A stretch of 64,000 nt of DNA from Saprospiraceae bacterium (GTDB taxonomy: Bacteria; Bacteroidota; Bacteroidia; Chitinophagales; Saprospiraceae): NCBI GenBank assembly GCA_022841745.1, contig JALHQW010000046.1, positions 1-64,000 of the forward strand. Reading direction: 5' to 3'. Below, piece by piece: positions 55,752-63,330 of the stretch. The notes beneath the pieces are model-generated. The model had not been told where the DNA came from, did not search any database, and saw only the letters and a list, made by a program, of their open reading frames with translations. The position numbers and the translations under genes were made by a program. How positions within the stretch are numbered: the first letter of the stretch is position 1; each line of letters opens with the position of its first letter.

Positions 55752-55772
55752 GACCTGACAAACTTACAGGTC
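55752..55772 (-). repeat. Inverted repeat upstream of the HYR gene start
   Basis: GACCTG and CAGGTC with further partial pairing between them. On the minus strand a run of seven T follows, giving a terminator-like shape 50 bp upstream of the cargo gene start. There is no minus-strand gene upstream to terminate, so it may be an attenuator or a fragment of a dispersed repeat. Confidence 0.5.
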
Positions 55773-56072
55773 GGCAAACATTAGTAACGCTGGAAAATGG
55801 GTTGCAACCTTGCTGATTGGAAAGCTATTTTCAAAGGCCAAAGATAAAGCCAAAATACCCAGTAATCAGCATTTTTAGTGCAAATTCTCCGTTAATTTAT
55901 TTATTTTCAATTTTGTTCCCACTTAGTTTTGTGATGTCCCCAATCCAGATTTTGTTGATAAGCGATGCCTCGTGTTCCTGTTTTGTTAGAAAAACATAGG
56001 TGTTTCGGCAGGTGATTAAAGGCGGGATGAAAATTTTTTTACAAAATATACTAAAAATATAAATTCATAAAT

Positions 56073-56080
56073 TACCTTTG
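56073..56080 (+). promoter_or_regulatory. Bacteroidota-type -7 promoter element (TACCTTTG)
   Basis: TACCTTTG fits the TAnnTTTG consensus and matches the element before trnH. The -33 TTTG is not clear in the A/T-rich spacer, so the promoter is tentative. The start of transcription would be near 56087, just before the first hairpin. Confidence 0.5.
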
Positions 56081-56087
56081 CAACACT

Positions 56088-56308
56088 AACGGAAAGATGC
56101 CGTTGGAGTTAAGTCAGTTGTCGAACCAGACGCTTAGGCAACTTACAAAAGGCGCTGCTGATTGAAGCGGCATGAATGACAAAAAGGTATATGTGCTTAC
56201 CTACGGAATTGCACAACTGTGAAACACTTGATAAAAAACGTACTTGACTGATCTATTGGACACCTTTTACCCACACTCCGTGTGGCGCTTGCCTCTGTGA
56301 AAGCAGAG
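56088..56308 (+). ncRNA. Possible structured RNA
   Basis: Downstream of the promoter element the sequence folds by eye into a series of small hairpins: AACGG/CCGTT at 56088-56104, GTTG/CAAC with extension at about 56113-56143, a CGCT/AGCG stem near 56153-56168, AGGTA/TACCT at 56185-56202, CCACAC/GTGTGG at 56271-56285, and CTCTG/CAGAG at 56293-56308. No RNase P, tmRNA, SRP or common riboswitch signature is present. It could equally be a 5' leader for the small protein at 56593. Boundaries are approximate. Confidence 0.35.
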
Positions 56309-56592
56309 AAACCGACATTTGAGCATTTAGCTTTCAGGCCCTGAACATCTCATCCATGAACCGTTCAACGCAGGGCATCAAAAACGGCAGGCAGATTATA
56401 ATCCTCATTGGTCTATTAAAACAAGTTTGGAACTACCTTACCTGACGGTGCTCAACTGGATTTTTCCATGTTTGGCATTTTGCCCGAGGTAAATGTTTGT
56501 CTGCTCGACAAAATGAAAGCTGTATGCGAATACTTGAGACGCATTGATGGCTAATTGTAATCCTTTTTTTTGAATGCTAAAACCCATGAGCA

Positions 56593-56724
56593 ATGTCAAG
56601 TGAAACTACTCCTCACACGGAACACTATTCAAGCAAAAGTAAGATGGAAGGAAACATCTTCCCAGCCCTATTGATAGCCTTTGGCCTGGCTGGTATCTAC
56701 ATTATGGTTCAATCCATGATTTGA
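56593..56724 (+). CDS. Small single-pass membrane protein, 43 residues
   Basis: The frame opens at ATG 56593 and ends with TGA at 56722. It encodes a polar N-terminal half rich in Ser, Thr, His and Lys (MSSETTPHTEHYSSKSK). A hydrophobic helix follows (IFPALLIAFGLAGIYIMV, about residues 22-39) with a short tail. The pattern is typical of a real small membrane protein rather than chance. An intrinsic terminator lies 34 bp after the stop, supporting transcription. A ribosome site is weak. Family not recognised; it could accompany a respiratory or envelope complex, which is a guess. Confidence 0.6.
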   Translation: MSSETTPHTEHYSSKSKMEGNIFPALLIAFGLAGIYIMVQSMI

Positions 56725-56757
56725 TTTTAAACACTTAAAGTCATTTACACTTGCAAC

Positions 56758-56797
56758 GAAGCCCTTGGATGGAAGTCCAAGGGCTTCATTTTTTTAC
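56758..56797 (+). terminator. Rho-independent terminator after the small ORF
   Basis: GAAGCCCTTGGA pairs with TCCAAGGGCTTC around a short loop, followed by ATTTTTTT. Confidence 0.92.
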
Positions 56798-56852
56798 TAC
56801 CTTTACCTACCGATTGGCATGACGCACATGCAAATTTAAAACAAACTAACCT

Positions 56853-57395
56853 ATGGAACTCTTCAGCCTAAAGCGAAAAGTCGAACTGTACAAAGAAGTC
56901 CTTGCAAATACGGAGCATTACAGGGAGCGTTGGAAGTCTGACCTTAAACCGATGATAGTCAACCTGTTACAGGCGATGGCTAAGGAGGTGGATCTGAAGG
57001 TGAAATTAGAGGAAAAGGTTCAGATGGAGAATTTGGAGGCCGTCGTGATGTCATTGGGCACGACCAAAAGCGGAATGTTCCAGAAACTTGAAAACGGCAT
57101 TGAGATGCCTTTGATTCGCCACGGTGGCTCCCTCATCTACCAGCAATTGTTCAATGGTAAGGTCATTGTAATGATCCAATACCCCTTCATCGAAAACTAT
57201 GGGCAGCCCCGTCAGCCCAAGACCGTCGCCATCTATCGGCCAGAAGAGTTGAAGGAACCTTATTTTATTCGCCATTTTGAAGAATTCGTTCATGAAATCA
57301 CTTCTTGGGAAGATTTCGACGATGAAGAACCTACCAAGCGCATCGGCTTTGAGATGAATTTTGGCAAACCGAAAATAGAAGGTCAAGAAGGCTAA
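56853..57395 (+). CDS. Conserved-looking hypothetical protein
   Basis: 180 residues, family not recognised. There is no signal peptide or membrane helix. An N-terminal helical part (1-65, VELYKEVLANTEHYRERWKS) is followed by a beta-rich region (MSLGTTKSGMFQKLENG, LIYQQLFNGKVIVMIQYPF) and an acidic C-terminal tail (ITSWEDFDDEEPTKRIGFE). Codon use looks like that of its neighbours. The stop overlaps the stop of the convergent yhhQ gene by 4 bp. Confidence 0.72.
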   Translation: MELFSLKRKVELYKEVLANTEHYRERWKSDLKPMIVNLLQAMAKEVDLKVKLEEKVQMENLEAVVMSLGTTKSGMFQKLENGIEMPLIRHGGSLIYQQLFNGKVIVMIQYPFIENYGQPRQPKTVAIYRPEELKEPYFIRHFEEFVHEITSWEDFDDEEPTKRIGFEMNFGKPKIEGQEG

Positions 57396-58165
57396 TGCCG
57401 TTTTGCCTCTTCTACCAATTCCCTTGCTACCTGCTCGCCAAGGTACCTGTCAATCAGGTTGTGGACGAGGTAAATAACCGGTGTCAACAAAATGGCCACA
57501 AAGAACTTGTAGCAATAGTTCACCGTGCCCACCGCCAAGAAGAGGTTCATGTCCCAGTGTTCTTGCGGGTTTAGCACGAAGGCAATGTACAGCACCACAT
57601 AGCTGTCGAGAAACTGTGATACAAGGGTAGAACCCGTAGCGCGCAACCAGAGCATTTTCTCCCCCGTGAAATGTCGGAGCTTGTGAAAAATGGCGGCATC
57701 CACCACTTGCCCCACCAAAAAAGCAATCAATGAGCCACCGATTATCCAAAGCCCTTGCCCGAAAATATTGCCAAAAGCAGCCTGCCTATCGGCAATGCCC
57801 CTGTCCTGTGCCGAACCCACCCACCAGTCGGCAGGCACCAAATTGATGGCGATGAACACCATCAGGAAGGCGTATGCAATCAAGGCTGCAGTGAGCCACG
57901 AGAGCATTTTGACCGCCCGTTTCCCATAATACTCGTTGATGAGATCGGTCATGATGAAGACGACCGGCCAAAGTAGTACCCCTGCCGTCAGGTTCAGCGA
58001 ACCGCTTTGTCCAAACAAGTTCCAGGAAAGCCTCGGCAAGCCAAACGTCTCCTCGAAAGCAAAGATTTTGACGCCGATGAACTCCGCCACGATAGCGTTT
58101 GCAACGAAAAAACCAGCCAGCACGGTGAATAGTCGAAGGTGCTTTTGCGATAAAAGGTATTTCAT
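57392..58165 (-). CDS. yhhQ: Queuosine precursor transporter, VUT family
   Basis: 257 residues, about six or seven hydrophobic helices. The family signature is intact around GVLLWPVVFIMTDLINEYYG, followed by a charged loop with KRAVKMLSW. The C-terminal half has LRATGSTLVSQFLDSYVVLY, also characteristic. It imports queuine precursors (preQ0/preQ1 in known members) for tRNA modification. No que or tgt genes are next to it. The long hydrophilic loop after helix 3 (VPADWWVGSAQDRGIADRQA) is somewhat larger than usual. It is convergent with the hypothetical gene at 56853. Confidence 0.92.
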   Translation of the reverse strand: MKYLLSQKHLRLFTVLAGFFVANAIVAEFIGVKIFAFEETFGLPRLSWNLFGQSGSLNLTAGVLLWPVVFIMTDLINEYYGKRAVKMLSWLTAALIAYAFLMVFIAINLVPADWWVGSAQDRGIADRQAAFGNIFGQGLWIIGGSLIAFLVGQVVDAAIFHKLRHFTGEKMLWLRATGSTLVSQFLDSYVVLYIAFVLNPQEHWDMNLFLAVGTVNYCYKFFVAILLTPVIYLVHNLIDRYLGEQVARELVEEAKRH

Positions 58166-58391
58166 TCCAAGGAATTTACGATTTCAAGGTTAGGAATACA
58201 GGACAACTGCCTAAAATTCAAATAGTTGTGTTGTGGTCAATTCCTACCATTTCTACTTCGGTTTTTATGGAAAAATAGCCACAAAACCATCCTTCCGTTT
58301 TACCTTCGCACCACACAGCTAAGAGCCTGCCCAATAGGAAGCTAATCCATGCTTCAGCTTTACCATTTCCATCACACAATTTAGATCATTT

Positions 58392-60224
58392 ATGCACAAA
58401 GTTTCTCCACACAAGTTTAGGCTTACGGCAATCGCTTTGCTGTTTTTCGCAGGCATTTTTTCATCAAAGACAATGGCCCAAACTGGTTGTCCCGGTTGTG
58501 TCATCAACCTTCCGCCACTCCCCGCCGATACGATTTTCTTAAGCGATGCTGCCGAAGGCATGGCCGGGCAATATTACGACACGGACATCAGTTTTCGGAT
58601 GCCAAAGTCCACCACCCCTGTGAATGCCACCGACCCCAGCACACCTGCGGGGTTGCCCATCAGCAACATTACCATCAATTCGGTGGTAAATGTGCCGCCG
58701 GGGCTTAATTGGGAGGCCAATCAGCTTTCTTTCAATCCCGGCAACCAATCCGATGGCTGCGTGAAATTTTGCGGAACGCCCCTACAACCCGGTGTTTATG
58801 ACGTAGAGGTGTTCGTAACAGCAACCGTGCTTACGATTGGACAATCCACTTCGTTTTCCTTCCCCATCACCATCCTGCCTGCGGTCAGCAGCAATGATGG
58901 CTTTGCGATGCAAAACAGTTCGGGCTGCGGGGCGGTAACGGTCAGCTTCCAGAACAACGTCCCATCCAATGGCAATACTGGCTATACCTATGCCTGGGAT
59001 TTCGGGAATGGCACAACCTCCAGCCTCGAAAACCCGCCAGCTGTCACCTACAGCGCCCCTGGCGTTTACGAAGTAAAATACGCCGCAACCGTTGACACTT
59101 TCGGCTACCAATTGTCCACCGTGCGGGTTTTGGATGCCAGTTGCGATGATATATTGCTCAATGTGCCCCCTGACCTTTACCTACGGTTGAAAGACCCGCT
59201 CGGCAATTTGATTTACACTTCTTCCGTACAAGACAACGTGGATTTCCCCGCCGTTTTCAACGTAAACCTGTTCCTGACGGATGGTACCTACGAATTGGAA
59301 GTGAAAGACGAGGACACGTTTGGCGAAGAGAGTTGTGGCTTTATTTATTTTACCAGAACCAATGCAGGACTGCTGGTGAGTGGCGATTTGGAAGTACAAC
59401 TGGATGTCATTCACCCGGTCACCAATGTTACTTCCGCTAGCTTTGTAACCGTTTACGAGCAGCCTGCGGCCCCCGTACTCATGCCCAATGGCACGGTGGA
59501 CATTTGCATGGGCGAGTCCATTGACCTCGTGGCCGACTACGACCAAGGGCTACAATGGTACCAGGACACGACCGTGTTATTTGGCGAAACAGGCCAAGCT
59601 TTGACCGTGGATGGCCCTGGCAGTTTTTGGGTGGAATACACCAGCCCTGATGGTTGCCGGGTGCAGTCCATGCCTGTGGAAGTGGTCTTTTCGCCACTGC
59701 CCAATGTACCAGCCTTTAACGTAATTGGCAATGAATACTCCCTTACCAACCCTTCCCAACTCCCTGCGGACTACTCCCTTCAATGGTACATGGACGGCGT
59801 GCTACTGCCCGGCGAGACCGGCCCCGTCTATTGCCTGATGCAGCCCGGGGTCTTTCTCATGGCCCTAGAAGTAACTGACAATGCCACTGGCTGCACCAAT
59901 GAATTTAGCCTTGGGGTGTCCTATAACCCCTCATTTACCTGTGCTTCCGATGCCAACGAAGTCGCCAAGACAGCCAGCAGTTTAGTTATTTCGCCGAACC
60001 CTACTTCTGGCGAAATGGTGGTTGATTTTACCATGGAAAACCCCGGTGAACTTGCTTTTCAGTTGTTCGACAGCATGGGCAAACTGGTGCTGGTGGAAAA
60101 ATCGAACAGCTACCAAGCCAAGGTACGCCAAGCCTTGCAGCTCGGCCATTTGCCCATTGGCACTTATTTGCTAAAAGTGCAAACGCCTGAAGGGTTCATG
60201 CAGGGTAGGGTAGTGAAGATGTGA
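58392..60224 (+). CDS. T9SS-sorted protein with PKD domain
   Basis: 610 residues. A signal peptide (about 7-30, ending in KTMAQ) is followed by a putative-Ig-rich N-terminal part with LPADTIFLSDAAEGMAGQYY. A clear PKD domain lies at about 190-245 (YTYAWDFGNGTTSSLENPP ... GVYEVKYAATV). Further beta modules come before a type A T9SS sorting domain at about 535-610 (ISPNPTSGEMVVDFTMENP ... IGTYLLKVQTPEG). A possible -7 element TACCTTCG is at 58301-58308. Surface or secreted location is expected; ligand unknown. Confidence 0.85.
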   Translation: MHKVSPHKFRLTAIALLFFAGIFSSKTMAQTGCPGCVINLPPLPADTIFLSDAAEGMAGQYYDTDISFRMPKSTTPVNATDPSTPAGLPISNITINSVVNVPPGLNWEANQLSFNPGNQSDGCVKFCGTPLQPGVYDVEVFVTATVLTIGQSTSFSFPITILPAVSSNDGFAMQNSSGCGAVTVSFQNNVPSNGNTGYTYAWDFGNGTTSSLENPPAVTYSAPGVYEVKYAATVDTFGYQLSTVRVLDASCDDILLNVPPDLYLRLKDPLGNLIYTSSVQDNVDFPAVFNVNLFLTDGTYELEVKDEDTFGEESCGFIYFTRTNAGLLVSGDLEVQLDVIHPVTNVTSASFVTVYEQPAAPVLMPNGTVDICMGESIDLVADYDQGLQWYQDTTVLFGETGQALTVDGPGSFWVEYTSPDGCRVQSMPVEVVFSPLPNVPAFNVIGNEYSLTNPSQLPADYSLQWYMDGVLLPGETGPVYCLMQPGVFLMALEVTDNATGCTNEFSLGVSYNPSFTCASDANEVAKTASSLVISPNPTSGEMVVDFTMENPGELAFQLFDSMGKLVLVEKSNSYQAKVRQALQLGHLPIGTYLLKVQTPEGFMQGRVVKM

Positions 60225-60263
60225 TCAGAATTCAGGCGGTGACTTCAAGTCTAATGTCGTCAA

Positions 60264-60553
60264 CTTAATTCTACTTTGTTACTTTAGAAAATATTCCGAA
60301 GGAACGTTTCAAAGTTTAGGAACACGTCTCGGAACACGTCGCTTTTGTTCCGCAGTGCGGGACAGGCTATTCCGAAGGAACCCGTCCACGTCGTGAGGGA
60401 GATCATGTGTGGCTGCCCTCACGACATGGACGGGTCTTTTCACAGCCTGTCCCGATTTTTCGGGAATGACAAAAGCGACGTGTTCCGAGACGTTGACGGC
60501 CTTCTTTCAGGTCTTGAATTTGGAATTCGCTAAAGTGACAAAGTAGAATTAAG
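60264..60553. repeat. 290-bp nested imperfect palindrome
   Basis: The outer arms 60264-60287 and 60530-60553 are 24-nt inverted repeats with one mismatch. Inside, 60325-60348 pairs exactly with 60469-60492 (24 nt). GGACAGG-type segments at 60358-60368 and 60444-60454 pair exactly. 60381-60399 pairs with 60416-60434 (19 nt, one mismatch). The whole unit could fold into one long hairpin. No protein is encoded. It resembles dispersed Bacteroidota repeats that contain TTTGTCATTCCCGAA-like blocks; other copies were not searched for. Confidence 0.85.
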
Positions 60554-60565
60554 GGTACACGTCCC

Positions 60566-60658
60566 TTTGTCATTGCCGAAGGCAAACTGCGACGTCATAA
60601 GGGAATCCTCGTAAGGACAGCACACTTGACGTTGCAGTTTGCCTTCGACAATGACAAA
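60566..60658. repeat. 93-bp hairpin next to the long palindrome
   Basis: 31-nt arms 60566-60596 and 60628-60658 pair with two mismatches, enclosing a 31-nt loop that carries a smaller AAGGGA/TAAGGA-like stem. The TTTGTCATTGCCGAAGG block also occurs inverted and in part at about 23310-23332 (TTTGTCATTCCCGAAGG), so these are members of one dispersed family. Confidence 0.82.
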
Positions 60659-60836
60659 ATTGGCTAAAATGGGATTATTGTGGTTTAAAAAGAAACTTCA
60701 ATATTCCGGTGCGCTGCACCTTATAGCCAGGAATTTTGCTTTAACTACAAAGATTTCGGTACTCCGCACCTTTTTCTGCCCCAATTGTTAGATTTCTTAA
60801 AAATCGCCAACCAGATTTTTTTACCCCACGAAACAT

Positions 60837-60868
60837 TTTGAAATCAAAGGGAACTATTCTTACCTTTG
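60837..60868 (+). promoter_or_regulatory. Bacteroidota promoter for trnH
   Basis: TTTG at 60837-60840, a 20-bp spacer, and TACCTTTG at 60861-60868 match the -33/-7 consensus TTTG-N19-21-TAnnTTTG. Transcription would begin near 60875, giving a leader of about 43 nt before the tRNA. Confidence 0.8.
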
Positions 60869-60918
60869 CGCCGCTTTAATAAGCAAGTATGATTCAAATC
60901 AAGCATCATCGTTAGCAT

Positions 60919-60992
60919 CCCCTTGTAGCTCAGTTGGTTAGAGCGCCGGATTGTGGTTCCGGAGGTCAGCGGTTCGAACCCACTCGAGGGGA
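60919..60992 (+). tRNA. trnH: tRNA-His (GTG), without G-1 and with A73
   Basis: A complete 74-nt cloverleaf. Acceptor stem CCCCTTG/CGAGGGG; D arm GCTC...GAGC; anticodon arm CCGGA-TTGTGGT-TCCGG with anticodon GTG (histidine); T arm AGCGG-TTCGAAC-CCACT with one C-A mismatch. The base before position 1 is T, and the discriminator after the stem is A. Ordinary bacterial tRNA-His has G at -1 and C at 73, so this molecule lacks the usual identity pair. The 3' CCA is not encoded. It is followed by a terminator and the hisS gene. Confidence 0.92.
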
Positions 60993-60996
60993 CTTC

Positions 60997-61029
60997 AAAA
61001 GCATTACTTCTTCGAGGTAATGCTTTTTT
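60997..61029 (+). terminator. Rho-independent terminator after trnH
   Basis: AAAAGCATTACTTC pairs with GAGGTAATGCTTTT (one G-T) around a UUC-like loop, followed by TT. It separates trnH from hisS, at least partly. Confidence 0.88.
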
Positions 61030-61046
61030 GTTTCTCAAAGACAAGG

Positions 61047-61135
61047 ATTGAAGGATAGAGGGATTGAAGGATTGAATGTATGCACGGCGTTCATCCTTCA
61101 ATCCTTCAATCCTTCAATCCTCCAATCCTTCAAAA
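61047..61135 (+). repeat. Inverted octamer-repeat leader of hisS
   Basis: 61047-61079 contains GGATTGAAGG-type octamers. 61091-61135 contains five units of CCTTCAAT (with CCTCCAAT and CCTTCAAA variants) that end at the ATG. The two blocks are near reverse complements, so the 5' leader can fold into a long hairpin whose right arm covers the bases just before the start codon. Confidence 0.85.
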
Positions 61136-62701
61136 ATGGAAAGAGGCAACATCCCACGCAAAATCAAGGGTTTTCGGGACATAGACGCTGACCTGAACGA
61201 GCTACGCCAGACCATCATTCGGGAGGCAGGTAAGGTCTATCGCTCCTATGGCTTCGAGCATTGGGACACCCCTGTGCTGGAATACGCCGATGCCCTCGGC
61301 AAATACATGCCCGACGAAGACACGGTGGACAAGGGCGTTTACAGCTTCCGCAACCCTGAGGAAGAACCCGTCTTGTTGACCGATGGCAACGAAATGCGGG
61401 ATGCTGACGCAAAAGTGGTGATGGATTTCCATCCATTGGCCATGCGCTACGACCTGACCGCACCGCTGGCAAGGGTCTATTCAGAGCGGTTGTTCATGGA
61501 CGTGAAGCGAGGGCAGGTCATGGAATCCAATGCGCCGCTGTTTCGCCGCTTCCAGTACGGCCCCGTTTATCGCAATGAGTTGAAACTGCTGCCGGGCCGC
61601 TTCCGGGAGTTTTGGCAATTGGACTTCGATACTGTTGGCACCTCCGATGTGGCTGCCGATGCCGAAGCTTGCATGATCTTGTCCGATGCACTAGAGGCAA
61701 TTGGCTTGGAACGGGGTACCTATATCGTAAAAGTGAACAACCGAAAAGTATTGAAAGGCTTTCTTGAATCCGTCGGTATTGCCAGTGAGGAGCAGGAAGG
61801 CGCCGTACTTCGGGTGATTGACAAATTGGACAAAATCGGCTGGGACGACGTGAAGCTCGAACTCGGAAAGGGTAGGGAAGACGCCTCCGGCTCCAAGATT
61901 GACGGCCTCGGCCTCCAAGTGGATACCATTGAAAAAATCGTTGCCTTCCTGAAAATGGCGACGGGCCTCTCGACCAGGGCCGAAGTGCTGCGCAAATTCG
62001 ACGAAGCAGCGGGCACCAATCCCACGGCTGCCGAGGGCATTGCAGAGCTACAAAAAATGGATGCCCTCTGGGCAAAGCTGGGCTTCGATGAAGCCCGCAT
62101 CCAGTTCGACCCTTCGCTGATGCGGGGCATGGCCTATTATACTGGCCCTGTGTTCGAGGTAGAATCCTTGCTGGTGGCAAAAGACGAAAAAGGCCGGGAA
62201 CGCAAATTCGGCTCCATCTGCGGCGGTGGCCGTTACGATGGCTTGGTGGAAAAACTGCTCGGCCTCAAAGTACCCGCTACAGGTGCCTCCATTGGCGTTG
62301 ACCGCTTGGCGGAATTGCTGCGCATGGCCAAGCCCGGCCATGTGACCGCCCAAGGCCCCGTTTTCATTGCCTATTTTGATGACGAACTACAGCCGGAATA
62401 CTACCGCATCGCTAGGATGCTGCGGGAGGCGGGCATTGCGTCAGAAGTCTATGTCGGCAATGCAAAGGGCTTCAAGAAGGTGAACAAGCAAATGGCCTAC
62501 GCCGACAAGAAGAACTGCCCCTTGGCCATCCTCATTGGTGGCAATGAGGCTGCCAAAGGCGTGGCAACCGTCAAGAACCTCAAGCTCGGCAAGGAACTCG
62601 AAAGCACCACCACCGACAAGCAGGCCTGGATTAGCCAAGTGCAGCAAGAAGTGCCGCTGACCGAGTTGGTGGATTATGTGAAAAAACAATTGGGGCAATG
62701 A
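61136..62701 (+). CDS. hisS: Histidine-tRNA ligase, long variant resembling the alphaproteobacterial type
   Basis: 521 residues, much longer than the usual 420-450. The class II core is clear: MRYDLTAPLARVYSE, motif 2 region FQYGPVYRNELKLLPGRFRE then FWQLDFDTVG, LMRGMAYYTGPVFEVE, and motif 3 region SICGGGRYDGLVEKLLG with ASIGVDRLAELL. Motif 2 lacks the ordinary FRxERPQKGRYRQF wording and resembles the alphaproteobacterial form (GPVWRNEKPGPGRFRQF from memory). The anticodon domain is at about 425-521. The ATG at 61136 starts MERGNIPRKI; an in-frame extension would only translate the repeats. The tRNA-His upstream lacks G-1:C73, which is what the alphaproteobacterial-type enzyme accepts. Confidence 0.96.
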   Translation: MERGNIPRKIKGFRDIDADLNELRQTIIREAGKVYRSYGFEHWDTPVLEYADALGKYMPDEDTVDKGVYSFRNPEEEPVLLTDGNEMRDADAKVVMDFHPLAMRYDLTAPLARVYSERLFMDVKRGQVMESNAPLFRRFQYGPVYRNELKLLPGRFREFWQLDFDTVGTSDVAADAEACMILSDALEAIGLERGTYIVKVNNRKVLKGFLESVGIASEEQEGAVLRVIDKLDKIGWDDVKLELGKGREDASGSKIDGLGLQVDTIEKIVAFLKMATGLSTRAEVLRKFDEAAGTNPTAAEGIAELQKMDALWAKLGFDEARIQFDPSLMRGMAYYTGPVFEVESLLVAKDEKGRERKFGSICGGGRYDGLVEKLLGLKVPATGASIGVDRLAELLRMAKPGHVTAQGPVFIAYFDDELQPEYYRIARMLREAGIASEVYVGNAKGFKKVNKQMAYADKKNCPLAILIGGNEAAKGVATVKNLKLGKELESTTTDKQAWISQVQQEVPLTELVDYVKKQLGQ

Positions 62702-63273
62702 CCACCGAAATCAAGACCATCCTCCAAGAAAGCATCGCCATCAAACAGGCCATGCTCGCTGATGATGGCCTCCTGCAAACCATCGAAGCCATTGTGAACC
62801 AATTGGCAGCGACCTTCCAAAACGGTGGCAAGGTGCTGTTCTGTGGCAACGGTGGCAGTGCCGCCGACGCCCAGCATTTGGCGGCGGAACTTTCCGGCAG
62901 GTTCTACCTCGAAAGGAAAGCCCTTTTTGCCGAAGCCTTGCACGTCAATACTTCCTTCATCACAGCGGTCGGCAACGACTATGGCTTCGATGCCGTCTAT
63001 GAACGGGCCGTGGAAGCGATGGGCCGGGAAGGGGATGTCCTCGTCGCCCTCTCTACTTCCGGCAACTCGGAAAACGTGCTCCGAGCCATTGCGCAAGCAA
63101 AAAAAGGGAACATGCAAGTAGTGGGAATGACGGGCGAAGCTGGCGGGAAAATAAACGGCCTTTGCGATTTCCACATCAAAATCCCATCCACGGATACGCC
63201 CCGCATACAAGAGGGGCATTTGCTGATTGGGCATGTCGTTTGCGGATTGGTGGAGCGGCGGGTGTTTGGGTGA
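62698..63273 (+). CDS. gmhA: Sedoheptulose 7-phosphate isomerase
   Basis: 191 residues, normal length. SIS-domain isomerase that makes D-glycero-D-manno-heptose 7-phosphate for LPS core heptose. The signatures CGNGGSAADAQHLAAELSGRF (first loop; shown in two parts in the protein), VALSTSGNSENVLRAI, and LLIGHVVCGLVERRVFG are intact. The start overlaps the hisS stop by 4 bp (ATGA), suggesting translational coupling and one operon with hisS. Later heptose genes (hldE and others) are not in view. Confidence 0.95.
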   Translation: MTTEIKTILQESIAIKQAMLADDGLLQTIEAIVNQLAATFQNGGKVLFCGNGGSAADAQHLAAELSGRFYLERKALFAEALHVNTSFITAVGNDYGFDAVYERAVEAMGREGDVLVALSTSGNSENVLRAIAQAKKGNMQVVGMTGEAGGKINGLCDFHIKIPSTDTPRIQEGHLLIGHVVCGLVERRVFG

Positions 63274-63330
63274 AAGGTTTTCAAATTTGCCAACGTATGC
63301 CTGAATTTCTAAAATCAAAAAAAACTTCGC

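Larger units (their letters stand above)
55703..56592. other. ORF-poor region upstream of the small membrane protein
   Basis: 890 bp with no ordinary gene. It holds the inverted repeat at 55752-55772, the promoter element at 56073-56080, a run of small hairpins at 56088-56308, and short reading frames with no recognisable product, for example a 29-codon frame at 56356 and a stop-free stretch ending about 56552. Confidence 0.65.
60225..60918. other. Repeat-rich intergenic region before trnH
   Basis: 694 bp without a protein gene. It contains a 290-bp nested palindrome (60264-60553), a second hairpin (60566-60658) and a promoter (60837-60868) for trnH. Confidence 0.8.

Noticed and set aside
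56088-56308. RNase P RNA, tmRNA, SRP RNA or a common riboswitch
   Set aside because: None of their diagnostic conserved sequences could be found; only generic hairpins are visible.
61047-61135. A CRISPR array in the octamer repeats before hisS
   Set aside because: The units are contiguous, with no spacers, and no cas genes are nearby.
60993-61135. A T-box or histidine attenuator upstream of hisS
   Set aside because: There is no T-box sequence, specifier loop or His-rich leader peptide; the structure is explained by the tRNA terminator and octamer repeats.
61518-62180. A 220-codon antisense frame within hisS
   Set aside because: It is Arg/Pro/Ser-rich, as expected when a GC-rich coding strand is read backward, and it overlaps essential catalytic motifs.
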